DNA of 64,000 nt, taken from positions 620,001-684,000 of the forward strand of contig WFMF01000033.1 of NCBI GenBank assembly GCA_011033025.1, given 5' to 3'. This stretch comes from Beroe forskalii (Eukaryota; Ctenophora; Nuda; Beroida; Beroidae). The translations under genes and the position numbers were made by a program. The first letter of the stretch is position 1; every line of letters starts with the position of its first letter. Shown piece after piece: positions 45,000 to 57,277 of this stretch. The notes under the pieces are model-generated. The model made no database searches and was not told the origin of the DNA. It saw only the letters and a program-made list of their open reading frames with translations.

Positions 45000-45450
45000 A
45001 TAGTACGACAGAGTGAGATTGGGGAACGGACATTTCATCTCGCGACACGTTATATCACGACATTTCATCTCGCGACATTTCGTCCCTGACACTTCATCTC
45101 AAAGTACGACACTTCATCTCCTACTGTAATTTGATTGTGCTATAAAGTACGACTTTGATCTCCAGGGTGCGAAGTTTCGTCTCAAGGGTACGGCACTCCA
45201 TCTCTCACTGCAACTTGATTGTACTGTAAAGTACGAAATTTGATCTCCAGAGTGAAGTTTCATCTCAAAGGGTACGGCACTCCATCTCTACTGCAACTTG
45301 ATTGTACTGTAAAGTGCATCATTTGACCTCGAAAGTACGACATTTCATCCAAGGCTGACACTTCATCTCTGGGTATGGCACCTCTTATCAGGGAAAACAC
45401 TTGATATCAGGGCTTGATATAGCTAAACACAGTATTGTTTTTAAGGTTTC
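45000..45450. repeat. Imperfect CGACATTTCATCTC repeat field
   Basis: Degenerate units of CGACATTTCATCTC, GTACGACACTTCATCTC and CTGCAACTTGATTGTACTGTAAAGT recur through the stretch. Non-coding. Confidence 0.7.
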
Positions 45451-46180
45451 ATCCTTATGGAATGATCTCATCCTAGCATCCTGACCAAGTGCCACCCTAA
45501 TGCAATGGGAATCATGGTGCCAGGCTCCTCTTTAGGGTCTGATATGTCGGTGGCAGTGTTTGTTGTCAAACGAAAACTAAAAGAAATTTTGAATTCCACT
45601 CAGAAACTTGATGTTCTTAACTCATTCTTTGGAATGGATAAATCAGAAGTATGGCACCCCGAAAATTTCTTTTAAGCTTCCTTAGTCCTTGGAAAATCCA
45701 AAATTCATGATCTTACTACTTTATTATCCCTGGCCCCCCTCACACCACGGACCAATTAAACTATTCAACGTTTAATAAAAATGGCCCAATGTCGATGGAT
45801 TGCTCTCTGCCCTGCTCGTGCCCGGCTGTTAACTTTAGTTGCACATCTTACCATAACACTGGCTTTAACAAATTGAGGGGATTCACAAGGGGGTCTATTG
45901 AAGCCCTAGCGAATAGGTTCTGTACTAGGATCTCTTTTGATTTTGTTAAGAAGGCCAAACCTGACCTCACATGACAGTGATACCCTCAGCTTAAACTAAT
46001 ATATTCTTTTCGTTAATAAATAGATGTGCAGCTATGATGATTCCCCTAATCTTCAAGAATATCAATGTTATAATTCTTTAAAATTGTATAACCTTGAAAT
46101 TATTGACGATTTGATATTGATATAATTTATATTTATTGATTGATAGTACAAATAATAAAATAGTTGTTTGATTAAAAATA
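45451..46180. other. Unassigned DNA between repeats
   Basis: No exon or transposase domain recognised; the short Cys-containing plus-strand frame at about 45789 has no supporting splice or domain evidence. Confidence 0.4.
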
Positions 46181-46184
46181 GTTG

Positions 46185-46870
46185 TTTGATTTTTTCCAAT
46201 GGCAAACACCTTGCCACCCGATGCCTTTGATGGTACTTCATCGCAACCGCCGTACACACATCATACAAATCCTTCCACTTCTTTCCATCCCTATACTGGG
46301 GTGTACCTGATGACCTCCCCTTTCACTTTCACGGGACTCCAACGCCTGCAAAACGCTTTCTCTACCGTGTGATTCCGGTTCTGTCACATTAATAAGGTTT
46401 TCTTCACGTTGTTCTACGAGCAATCCCAGCGCCCGGGTAACCCGGGCACATGTGCCATAGTTTGACACATTTACATTGAGATTGACACAATATTGTTAAA
46501 ACATGATGATCTATCCTGATAGCATCGGAGATGCTGCTTGGTATCCGGATGCAAGGTTGAATGTTCTCAAAATACCACGTGTATGAGTGTTTCCCATTCC
46601 TCGTGGCATTCCTCGATAGCTCTTCTTGGTTCTTAATAACGTATCTGTTGGCTTGTATTCCTCCAGTAGCTCTTCTTATTTCTTTATACTTTATCTTAGT
46701 ATCTTCCTTAGCTTCGTGGTATGCAAGTTTCTTTGTAAGCTCTGAGTTACAGGGGGCTCTTTCTTTCAGTGTGAAACTGATTTCATGTTACATCTTTACA
46801 TCCTCAAATACAGGAATGCACTTTCTCTAGCACCTGATTGCAGTTCCTGTAGTTTTAGGCTTCCTTAAAT
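46185..46870 (-). repeat. Repeat Z, copy 1
   Basis: A ~0.7-kb dispersed repeat beginning TTTTCCAATGGCAAACACCT and ending near TTGCAGTTCCTGTAG. The minus strand keeps a decayed protein-like frame (RAPCNSELTKKLAYHEAKED, then RNATRNGKHSYTWYFEN) in more than one copy, so it may derive from a transposon ORF. Family not recognised. Other copies are at 51083-51540 (with 47262-47296) and 52490-53165. Confidence 0.65.
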
Positions 46871-47296
46871 AATTAAAATAATTAAGATATTGTAAAGTAA
46901 AATAATTAAATACAAAATTTCGACTTTGATGTTAACTAACCCTTCAGCTTCATTCTGACTTATATCTTTGTATAACCAAATTTTTCCAGTTCCTGTATGC
47001 GTGTGGACTTGTTCCAGAATCGGTGCAAGTAATTAACTCTTTGCCGGATCAGTCTACGCACTTCATGGCGGAATTCGTCGGTGAAAATTATGTCTGGAAA
47101 TATACAAGATTTTAATAATGCACAACATTAAGTTGAATAAAGTATAAAAGGATATAAATTAAATGTATATAATCATTTGCTTTACTATTGACAAGGCATT
47201 ATGCAAATGAATGTAGTTTATCAACTACATCAATTTGCCTAACACCTCACTGTCCACCTTTTCCAATGGCAAACAGTTTGCCACCCTATGTTTTAA

Positions 47297-50200
47297 AGGT
47301 GCATGACGCGAAAAAAACAACTTTGCTTAAAATAGTAGCAGATCACTAGAGGATCACGCCTATGTATATCTTGCGGCGTGTGCTTAACCCATTTGTGCCC
47401 AGTGGCCACATATGTAGCCACCTCAATTGTGAGCCCATAGAAGGGCATCAAGACAACTTTTTGCAACAAAAGCGTTTGAATCAGATAGAGGGATGATCAT
47501 TCAAGACATCCTGATTAATATTTCAAGCGCTTTGGATGCTTGAATGATAGAAAATTGAGTTTGAAAATGACAAAAAACGGCATTTTTCCACGAGAAATTT
47601 CAAGGTCTCATTCAGAAGAATCTGATCAAGAATAGCAGCTGAAACTTTCGGAAGTTAGAGAAGAATCATCGCATTCTTCGGTGAAATGATCATTATGACG
47701 AAATACAGTATACTTTAGCCATCATTGTGTCTTTTCCATGTGACGTCACGTTTGTGGCCACTGGGGGCGGCCACGAACGTGGTTTTTAGAAAATGCTACA
47801 AATGTGGCCAATTCTGTCCACATATGTAACCTGCCACAAATGTAGCCACTATATTGGCTACGTTTGTGGACATGTCACATATGTGGCCATTATATTGGTA
47901 AAATTGTGAATTTATTGGCTACATTTGTGACTTGTCCACATATGTTGCCATTATTGGAACATATTTTGCCATTATAATGGCCACGTTCGTGGCCATGTCA
48001 CATGCCATGTACAAATGTTGAAGGGAGATCAAACATTGTTTCATATCTTACTCTGATCAATTGCAATTTCTAGAAGAATGTCATCACAGTTGAAAGCCAT
48101 AGCTCTTGTAATGTCTCGTGAGTCGGTCCAATAATTAATGCTGAGGAAATACTGAACTTAGGTGCAAATGTTTTATTGTTTTGCTGGTGGATTTCGATGA
48201 ATATTAGGATTAGCGTCGATTCCCTATACTATGCAAATCAATACCCGATTTGTTGGGAAATCTTGACTATGTCAAGATAAAAACCGATCGCCAAAATATT
48301 ATGAGCTTATATCTTTATACCTATTATGTGATTTCGTCATATTTTTGCTACGTTTCAGACCGAAAACTAATGTATCATATTGCCTCTTGTTTTTTATGTT
48401 GCCTGGCACCACGAAACATAATTAATAACCAAGTTATATGATCAAAGCTTTAAAAATGGTTTATTGAACGTGTGGAAAAGCGCTGCTCAACACTGGTATT
48501 TCCGTATTTCCAACCTCAGTAAAATTCACTCCTTGCATCTAGTTATTTTTTGGTCAGGTAATTTATAACCTACTTACAGTAAGTGCTTGGGTGATGTAAA
48601 GGACCTTCAATTGAAAATAGAACTTGTTAGCAATATTTGAGTCATTCATCACCTTTCACCAAAACAAAAAGAAAGAATTATTCATTGCTGTCGTGCTCGA
48701 CCGCACTGAGCAGCGAGCCGGTCTGGGTGTTGAATTGTTTTTTTAAGCCGAATTTTACCATGACGTGTATTTTTAATTGCTGTTTCGATCTCATACCCAT
48801 TCAATGATTTGTTCTTCACCGTATGACGTCCACCGACTGCTCATGAAGGAAATGTGCTAATGAGTAAAATCTGGGGAGAATAATTTTCCAATGGAAACCC
48901 CCTGTCCTCCTGTGGGCTGTGGTGTGTTCAAACTTATCTGGGGCCTGAGCGACCTGATTCAAACATAACAGCAGTCTTTTGCAGTTGCAATAAAGAGAAA
49001 AGCTTCTTGAAGATTGTTCATAATACTATACCATCAATCATAAGATCTCGATTATAGTTACACGATTTCAGTGATGATTAGGTATGATATCTAAATATAA
49101 TGCTATTAAATAATGCTGCTGATACAATCCTATAAGAGGGGCTGCAGCATGTGACAAGGACTTTCCCGACTCACGGGGCATCACAAGAATGATAGTCAAT
49201 GACTGTGATGATGTTCGACTAGAAACTGCAATTGATCAAAGTAAGATATGACACAATGTTTGATCTCCCTTCAACATTTTACATGGTTTGTGACATATTA
49301 CGAACGTGGCCATTATAATGGCAACATATGTTCCAATAATGGCAACATATGTGGACGAGTCACAAATGTAGCCAATAAATTCACAATTTTACTAATGGCC
49401 ACATATGTGACATGTCCACAAACGTAGCCAATATAGTGGCTACATTTGTGGCAGGTTACATATGTGGACAATAATTTGGCCACATTTGTAGCATTTTTCT
49501 AAAACCACGTTTGTGGCCGCCCCAGTGGCCACAAACGCCAGGCCATTATCTCATAAACCGTCAATTTTAGAGTTATGAGACCTATCAGAAAAGATTCAGC
49601 GTAAAATTTTACCCCTATGACCAATTTTTCACAAAAATTGTAGGTGCCGATCTATGGGCGGGCATGAGTGGGTTAATTGCATCATCCTAATTAGAGCCCC
49701 CAAAGATTCCGCTTTCTGCAGCAATACAGCACCCTGCGCTGCATATCAATATCAATAACAGTACGCTAGCGATACAGCGAGGCTAATTGTATTATAATTA
49801 CAGTCTTGGTACTGCGTTTCACTTTTCACCCGCATAATTATGACATAAATTAATATCATTCGATTCACCAACCAAAAAATTTCAAAAAAACAGATGCTAT
49901 ATGCGACAAAATGAACAGTTTAAACAGGAAATTCAATCTGTATTGACTGGATCACTATAGCCAGTGTAAATCTTAGTACTGTGACTGGGCTATCAGGTCA
50001 TCAGGTCCCTCTTCATTATTTTGACCCAGCTTTTTCTTGTTTGAGGATCTTTTGGCAGGAATATGTACCGTAAAAAGTCTCTCCCAGGATGTGCACTGTA
50101 TCCCAATTGTCCCAAACTCAAGATTGGGACAGGGACAAATGCGACAGACTAAATTGGACAAATGTGACTCAAAAGTGAATTGGCACTTGGACAATTGGGA

Positions 50201-51082
50201 CAGAGAAAAATGTGACCCAAACAGTGAATTGGACAGGGACATTTGGGACAACTAGGACAAATGTGGCAGTGACTAATGGAACTCAAATGGTTGTTGGTGA
50301 GCGGCAGTTTGGCATTCTTAACCACGATCTGTCTGTTTTGAAGCAAAAGTTACAGTGTAGTGACAGTGTAGTGACAGTGTAGCGGCAGTTGCTGCGGTGC
50401 AACTGCCACGTTCTTTTTTCTATGATAGGTTTCGAAAGAAAGAAAGCTTATTTAACGAAGACAACCAAACAAAGACAGCCAAACGTAGGTATTGAGTATA
50501 GTAGTATGGAAAAATTATAAAAAAGCCTCGAATCAATTTCAAAATTACCCTATTTTTTCACTTCTTTGTTTGTCCCAAATGTCCCAAAAGACAGTCCCAA
50601 ACTCAAAAAGTGACACCCACCGCTATTACAAGTAAGAGCTGCTATCAACAAAGCAGAACGTAGCGTTGTCAGAACGCTGAGGAATCTTTATTGATGAAAC
50701 TTTTAATGCATAGTTTAATTCGTCAATTTAACTATTATTACGGCAATTAAAAATTTCGAAAAAACCTAATAACAGTGTGTTAACAAGAGTACCTACATAA
50801 TTAGCCAAAGCGTAAAAGACGAGAAATATGTATTTTGCAGCACAACAATACAACATGACACTAAACACGAACAGAAACATGGAACGCAGTGTAAACAATA
50901 CATGATCAGAAGCGAGGGTGCTGTATTGCTGAATCCGGAACAAATTAGTTTATCGAATTAGACCGGTAATACATGAAATTTACACGCCCATACTTACCAC
51001 AAGTTTTTGTTATGATATAAGGATCACATTAAGCCAATAAAATGTATATGTTAATTTTTCATGATTATCGCGTCATGCACCT
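47297..51082. mobile_element. TTAA element Y (host of X2, inserted in repeat Z)
   Basis: Ends AGGTGCATGACGCG / CGCGTCATGCACCT are inverted and bounded by TTAA (47293-47296 and 51083-51086). Removing 47297-51086 rejoins an uninterrupted Z copy (GCCACCCTATGTTTTAA|GTGGTATTCCAG...CATACAAATCC), matching 46200-46285. No transposase frame recognised. About 1.5 kb remain once X2 is removed; 50090-50300 is rich in GGGACAAATG-type words. Confidence 0.8.
47388..49672. mobile_element. TTAA element X2 (nested in Y)
   Basis: Flanked by TTAA at 47384-47387 and 49673-49676. Ends CCCATTTGTGCCC and GGGCGGGCATGAGTGGG are imperfect inverted repeats, of the CCC...GGG form seen in piggyBac-type elements. Subterminal CACATATGTGG / CCACAAATGTAGCC fields lie at both ends. 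Its right 1.5 kb is the mirror image of X1. No transposase seen. Confidence 0.8.
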
Positions 51083-51540
51083 TTAAGTGGTATTCCAGTG
51101 ACACAGATCATACAAATCCTTCCACATCTTTCCATCCCTATACAGACATACAGGGGTGTACCTGATCACATCTCTCTTCTCCTTCACGGGACTCCAACGC
51201 CTACAAAACACTTTCTCTACTGTGTGATTCAGGTTCTGTTATGTGTAGGTTTCCTTCACGTTAATGTCCCACGTGAAGCAATCCCAGCGCCCGGATAACC
51301 CGGGCACATGTGCCATAGTTTGACACATTTACATTGAGATTAGTTAACAAAATTTGATTAGCATGATCTATCCTGATAGCATCGGAGATGCTGCTTGGTA
51401 TCCGGATACAGGGTGGAATGTTCTCAAAACACCACGTGTATGAGTGTTACCCATTCCTCGTGGCATTCCTCGATAGCTCTTCTTGTTTCTTAATTACGTA
51501 CCTGTTGGTTTGTAAGTTCCTCTACTATCCCTCTGTAACA
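51083..51540 (-). repeat. Repeat Z, copy 2 (right part; left stub at 47262-47296)
   Basis: Continues the Z sequence interrupted by element Y: GTGGTATTCCAGTGACACAG, CATACAAATCCTTCCA, TACAGGGGTGTACCTGATCA, CGGATACAGGGTGGAATG. Confidence 0.72.
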
Positions 51541-51718
51541 GGGCTCTTAGAAGGTTAGAATAGTGAAATTGTTTGTTTTTATCCACTCATTCACATGATG
51601 AATGCTACTTGAGGTTCATATTATTTCTCTGTTGTAAATATGCACATTTCCTCTCATGTGGCTCCCTGGCCGAGCATATTATGTGTTAATTTAGTTATTT
51701 CGTCAGTTACATTAATTC

Positions 51719-52255
51719 CTATTTTGATACTTCACAAAAACGTTTGTTGTGCTTGATATGACTCTTGTGGTTTGTGAATCTAACTTTCATACTGTCAGCA
51801 GTATATCCCACAGAACTAACTTTACAAATCTTATCATTTATTATATAGATAACATTCTTACAATTACAGTCCACAGTTTCACGTATTCTAAATTTAGTAC
51901 TGGTGTGATAGCTATAAGCATATTCTGTGGTTTTTAAATAATTCTTACATAAAACACAAGTCTTTTGGCATTGCTTACATATGCCGTTATGATCAGAATC
52001 ATTAACAATATCTGTGGGATTAGTTACAACTGTCTGACAAGGAAGCTTACTATGAATTAAAAGGTCTCTAATGGTTTTAGTTCCTCGATACGAGGGAAAT
52101 ATATTGTTGGGGTCTATAACTTTACAAAGATTACTGTCCAGTGAAATAATGTGCTTGTACTTGTTTAATATAGCCCCAACATTTGGAAGTCCTGGGTTAA
52201 AATCAACTACCAGTGTCTTTTTTCGGTTCAAGATATGATATTCTCTCCCGAGTCT
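51719..52255 (-). mobile_element. Penelope-like element fragment: GIY-YIG endonuclease region
   Basis: 179 codons stay open between stops. The start resembles the RT-to-endonuclease linker of Penelope-like elements (VVDFNPGLPNVGAILNKYK, then SYRGTKTIRDLLIHSKLP). A Cys cluster (CKQCQKTCVLCKNY) follows, then CNCKNVIYIINDKICKVSSV, GYTADSMKVRFTNHKSHIKH, the GIY-YIG nuclease signature region with Arg and His in the usual order. A TAG ends it early in the nuclease domain (51719-51721), and no reverse transcriptase is upstream. A TA-rich microsatellite lies at 52289-52308. Truncated and inactive. Confidence 0.85.
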
Positions 52256-52489
52256 CTAGTTTGGTGAAAGCTTCCTGTATTATGGCTGAACTGTATATAT
52301 ATATATATAGTGATTCGCTTCATTATATCAACAAACTATGAAGATATCACGTATCTCCACGTACCTTCAAACTCTATGATATCACATATATATGTATATA
52401 TAGTATACTAAATCACAATTCCATAAAGAACTGAACAAAAAATCATAATAACACACCTTTATCTTTAAGACGGCTTATCACCTCGCCGT

Positions 52490-53165
52490 CCACCTTTTCC
52501 AATGGCAAACACCTTGCCACCCGATGCCTTTGATGGTACTTCATCGCTACCACCGTACACACACTATACAAACCCTTCCACATCTTTCCATCCCTATACA
52601 GGGGTGTACCTGATCACCTCCCCTTCTCCTTCACGGGACTCCAACGCCTACAAAACACTTTCTTTACCGTGTGATTCCGGTTCTTTTATGTGTAGGTTTC
52701 CTTCACGTTAATGTCCCACGTGAAGCAATCCCAGCGCCCGGGTAATCATGTGCCATGATTTGACACATTTACATTGAGATTGACACAATATTGTTAAAAC
52801 ATGATGATGTATCCTGATAGCATCGGAGATGCTGCTTGGTATCCGGATGCAGGGTTGAATTGTGTGTTCTCAAAACACCACGTGCATGAGTGTTACCCAT
52901 TCCTCGTGGCATTCCTCGATAGCTCTTCTTGGTTCTTAATAATGTACCTGTTGGCTTGTATTCCTTCAGTAGCTCTTCTTATTTATTTATACTTTATATT
53001 AGTATCTTAGTATCTTCCTTAGCTTCGTGGTATGCAAGTTTCTTTGTAAGCTCTGAGTTACAAGGGGCTCTTTCCATCTGTGTGAAACTGATTTTCATGT
53101 TACATCCTCAAATACAGGAATGCACTTTCTCTAGCACCTGTTTGCAGTTCCTGTAGTAATTGTAG
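52490..53165 (-). repeat. Repeat Z, copy 3
   Basis: Close to 46185-46870: same start (CACCTTTTCCAATGGCAAAC), same internal TATCCTGATAGCATCGGAGA and same end. The plus-strand hydrophobic frames in both copies are shadows of the opposite strand. Confidence 0.7.
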
Positions 53166-53543
53166 GCTTCCTTAAATAATTAAAATTATTAAGATATTGT
53201 AAAGTAAAATACTTAAGAACTTAATTAGAGACAAAATTTCGATGTAAGGGATGTCCCCCTCCCTTAGTGGAGGGGGCTGGAGTCCGGAAGGCTATTATTT
53301 TTTTAATTTTTTTATACACCTTATTAAAAGTAGGTTTCCCACGCGCAAAGCAGCAATGGAGGAATGGAGGAGCTGCGAGTAATAGTAAAAACCCAATCCA
53401 TGGCAGATCCTAAATAATGTCATTTATAATATATTATACGTTTCATGACGTTTCGAGTTTAATTCCTTTTTTAACTGTTTGAGATACAGAGATACCTACA
53501 ATTAAAAAAAAATTTATTTGGGGGCCGGTTTTTTATAAATACG
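53166..53543. other. Unassigned DNA before block C
   Basis: Low-complexity stretches only (CCCCCTCCCTTAGTGGAGGG hairpin near 53252). The homology with 9980-17097 begins at 53544. Confidence 0.45.
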
Positions 53544-54138
53544 TAGAAAGGAGTATAAAGGCATAATGCAAAGTCATAAATGAAAGCTCTAGTATTTTCG
53601 CCTGAATAACTACTGACGGTGATACTTGGAAATCCAGATCGATTCGAATATTATGTTTTCTTGCGCAGGATTTTGAGGAATGTCAGTCAATAGTATATAT
53701 TAGGTCGCAGTCAGTAGTCACAAGGCAAATGCTTTTAGCCGCTCATTTTACTGTTGCTCTTGTTCACAGCAAGGAAGCCCTCTAACGTTCTTTTCATTAT
53801 ATGCGAGTCTTTACGATCTTACGATGTACGGGTAATTTGCATCAAAATAAATGCAATGTGGCATCTTTTGTTTTTTCCACCTTCCATGTATGGGGTTTTT
53901 GCTGAGACGCTAAGTCAGTGATTAAGATGCTTCCACTGGGATTCAAGGCAATGTCAGGGTACCTAATCTTGCTGTACAATGAACTGTGTAAAAAAAAGTA
54001 CAGCAACCAATAAATACAGCTTCTAGAATCTAGAGGAGTAGGGATCATTTTGCAATGCTAATGTAACCGTCATGGGTTAATACTATCGCAGCACTTCTGT
54101 ACAGTGATATGTAGATAAAAAAGATAATAAAAACACTT

Positions 54139-54512
54139 CAGACATGCATCCCCAAGTCAAGAATGGGTTGTAGGGCCTTCAAATATGTTGCAGCTATACT
54201 ATGGAACAAATTGCCAATCAATATAAGATCATGTGATGATATACAGTCTTTTAAAAGCTGCTTGAAAACTTTCTTATTTAAAAGGTGTTACGGGTAAATT
54301 TTGTTTAATCTATTATTGTTAATGAATTGTCAAATTGATTACTGTTAATTTTCTAAACTGACGTTCATGGACTCTTAAATTATTTTTCATGCTGACAACT
54401 ACTAGTTTTTGAAGTATTCCACACAGTTGTGCATAGGGTTAAAGTATTTGTTATTTTATCACCTCGTTACTGTGTATAAGCAACCATATTTTATTATTAT
54501 TATTATTATTAT
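54139..54512 (+). mobile_element. LINE 3' end fragment
   Basis: Fifty-two codons plus TAA at 54295-54297 read SRMGCRAFKYVAAILWNKLP, then INIRSCDDIQSFKSCLKTFL. This is the typical C-terminus of non-LTR reverse transcriptases (AFxYAAPxLWNxLP...SFKxxLKTxLF), as in Jockey/CR1-type elements. A 3' tail of TTATTATTATTATTAT lies at about 54489-54511. It is 5'-truncated. Block A lacks it. Confidence 0.82.
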
Positions 54513-54673
54513 CCCTCCATTGGTTTATTGGATCAAAAGTCACCATAAGAGCATTAGAGCTTCAAACTTGAAAAAGTACAAAGGTCGAAACTGGATATCA
54601 TCATATGAAAGAAGTACAATGTTTTGTGATTTCGTTAATCATCGGAAGTCGGTACGTGTCATGATAGTTATAC

Positions 54674-55428
54674 CCCTCCCAAGCTTGTTTTAGCGACCGT
54701 GTAAGTTTCGTTATACGGTCTCCACTGAATTACAGTACAAAAAAGGTTAAACTGAAATTTAATTTTATAAAGGAGCACTCGAAAATCTACTTAAGCCTTT
54801 AAGCGTTGAATCTGGACGAGGGTCGTCAGACCCGAGTGGGAAGAATAAGCGGTTACATGTCGAAGTGGTGACCGTATACCGCAACTTACATGGTCGAGGC
54901 GACAGCCGAGACTGTGTAAGTTGGATAATGGACGAGGCGTGCCGAGTTCATTATCAAAGGTACCTACGGTCACAGCTGAATCATGGAGTTTCGGATTATA
55001 CCCCGACCGGAAACAGCTGGGACCGACTATTCTCTGAATAAACAATAGTTTTTCTTCCAACTCGGGTCTGACGACCCTCGTCCGGATTCAACGCTTAAGT
55101 AGACTTTTGAGTGCTCCTTTATAAAATCAATTTTCATTTTAACCTATTTGACACTGTTATTCAGTGGAGACCGTATAACCAAACTTACACGGTCACTAAA
55201 ACAAGCTTGGGAGGGGTATAATAAGCGGTTACATGTCGAAGTGGTGACCGTATACCGCAACTTACATGGTCGAGGCGACAGCCGAGACTGTAAGACCGGA
55301 TAATGAACGAGGCGTGCCGAGTCCATTATCGAAGGTATACGGTCACAGCTGAGATCATGGAACCGGATTATACCCCGACCAGAAATAGCTGGGATTGACT
55401 ATTCTCCGACCAAACAACAGTATTTATT
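54674..55428. mobile_element. Composite 0.75-kb insertion in block C
   Basis: Block A has a direct join here (GTTATAACGGATATTAAGTT). Block C carries CCCCTCCCAAGCTTGTTTTAG and its inverse AAAACAAGCTTGGGAGGGG (55199-55217), plus a direct repeat ATAAGCGGTTACATGTCGAA at 54846 and 55221. It looks like a fold-back element with a duplicated tail. Family unknown. Confidence 0.65.
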
Positions 55429-55652
55429 AAGTTGTAACCGTTACTCGTAATTTACTGAGTTAGACAGTCGACACTCGACGTAGGTAAATCATCTCAGGAG
55501 TGATTATCTTTGTTTTTTGTGTGATTTCAGATTTGTGATAATAATGAAATTATATCGTTGTTTGTAAATTAGACATTTTGTCAGAATATTTCGAATTTTT
55601 GAGCTGTTGATCCGTTAAGGTTACGGAGTTATGGTAACCAAACTCTCACATC

Positions 55653-57198
55653 TATGGTGGCTCAAACCCGCCACCAGAAAAAAATGAAAAATTTTTTCAA
55701 ATTAAAAAAAAATTTAAAAAAATTTAAAAAAATAATTTTTTTAATTTTAAATTTTGTTTTAAAAAAATTTTTAAAATTTTTTAAAAAAATTTTGAAAAAA
55801 AATTAAAAAAAAAATTTAAATTAAATATCATGGCTCAAACCCGCCACGAAAACTAAAACTGAAAATTAAAATCGTTTTTTATTCAAATCACGTACGAACT
55901 TTTTGTGCGCCGCGCAAAAACTTTTAAAATTAATTTGAAAAACGAAATCGCTTCATCTTGAAACATCATGAAAAACACGTTTGGCGTTCGCGCGTTACGT
56001 TAAGTTCATAATGTTGTTAGCAAAATGATATGAGCAGCAGCCAAATTCAAGTCCCAACGGCAAAGCTCTCGACCAGTCCATCAACCTTTCCTAGTCGATG
56101 TTACCCCTTTTATTCCCACTGGGCCAGAGCTGGGCTATCTGTAATCCGTCAGTGTCATTCTTCTCAATGGGCGGGGCTGTTGCAGTCACCTTATTTCTCA
56201 ATATGCATCACAGGACAGAGCCGCCTGTTGTTACCCACAACGGAGACCGGGAGACGCCGGCCATTCTCCTCAATTATGTAGAATTTAGTAGAATGACAGG
56301 CGATCAGCAGGCGGCCCAGCCCATTGACTCATTGAATAGAGTGACAGGGGATCCATCCTCTGAGAATGATGTCATGCTACACCAGCCATTGAGGGGAACT
56401 ACAGGCGGCTCCACCCATTTGGAGGAATGTGATGGAGCCCCGCCCATTGAGAAGAATGAGACTGAGAGGACAATAAAACTGTTTAAGAGTTTAGTACCTT
56501 CAATGGATAGGGCCATCAGTCATTCTTATCAATGAGCGGGGATGCCTGTCATCCTTCTCAATGGGTGGGCTGCCTGTCATTGATTTACTAAAAATCCTAA
56601 GCAGGCGGATTCGTCTCTTATTCTTCTCAATGGGCGGGGACGCTTCACATTCCTTCAAATGGGTGGGGCCGCCTGTTATTCCCCTCAATAATGGGTAGAT
56701 CCCTCGTTATTCTATTCAATGGGCTGGGGTGCCTGCTGATTGCCTGTCATCTACAAGGACATAATTGAGTAGAAAGGTTGATGGACTGGTCGAGAGCTTT
56801 GCCGTTGGGACTTGAATTTGGCTGCTGCTCATATCATTTTGCTAACAACATTATGAACTTAACGTAACGCGCGAACGCCAAACGTGTTTTTCATGATGTT
56901 TCAAGATGAAGCGATTTCGTTTTTCAAATTAATTTTAAAAGTTTTGCGCGGCGCACAAAAGTTCGTACGTGATTTGAATAAAAAACGATTTTCATTTTCA
57001 GTTTTAGTTTTCGTGGCGGGTTTGAGCCATGATTTTAATTTTAAATTTTTTTTGATTTTTTTTTTCAAAATTTTTTAAAAAAATTTTAAAAATTTTTTTA
57101 AAACAAAATTTAAAATTAAAAAAATTATTTTTTTTAAATTTTTTTTAATTTGAAAAAATTTTTCATTTTTTTTCTGGTGGCGGGTTTGAGCCACCATA
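55653..57198. mobile_element. 1.55-kb fold-back element (block C only)
   Basis: Ends TATGGTGGCTCAAACCCGCC / GGCGGGTTTGAGCCACCATA, with arms of about 440 bases mirrored almost perfectly (for example CGACCAGTCCATCAACCTTTC / GAAAGGTTGATGGACTGGTCG). Flanking CACATC occurs on both sides (55647-55652, 57199-57204), and block A has the single-copy site ACTCTCACATCAGATAC near 16100. The 0.68-kb centre holds degenerate GGGCGGGGCTGCCTGTCATTC-type repeats. No transposase. Confidence 0.88.
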
Positions 57199-57277
57199 CA
57201 CATCAGATACTTTTTGTATCGATTTTCGTGGGACAGATACTACGAACTAATATGGTTAATTAACACTTTTCTTTCAG

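Noticed and set aside
45789..45974. Cys-containing 61-aa frame considered as a piggyBac C-terminal Cys domain
   Set aside because: Cys spacing does not fit and no DDE region is nearby on that strand.
46561..46830. Hydrophobic 89-aa plus-strand frame (also 52801-53156)
   Set aside because: It lies in dispersed repeat Z and the opposite strand keeps the more protein-like frame; membrane-like composition comes from T-rich sequence.
56098..56535. 145-aa frame in the centre of the block C fold-back
   Set aside because: Both strands are equally open across the degenerate GGGCGGGG repeats; no domain or splice evidence.
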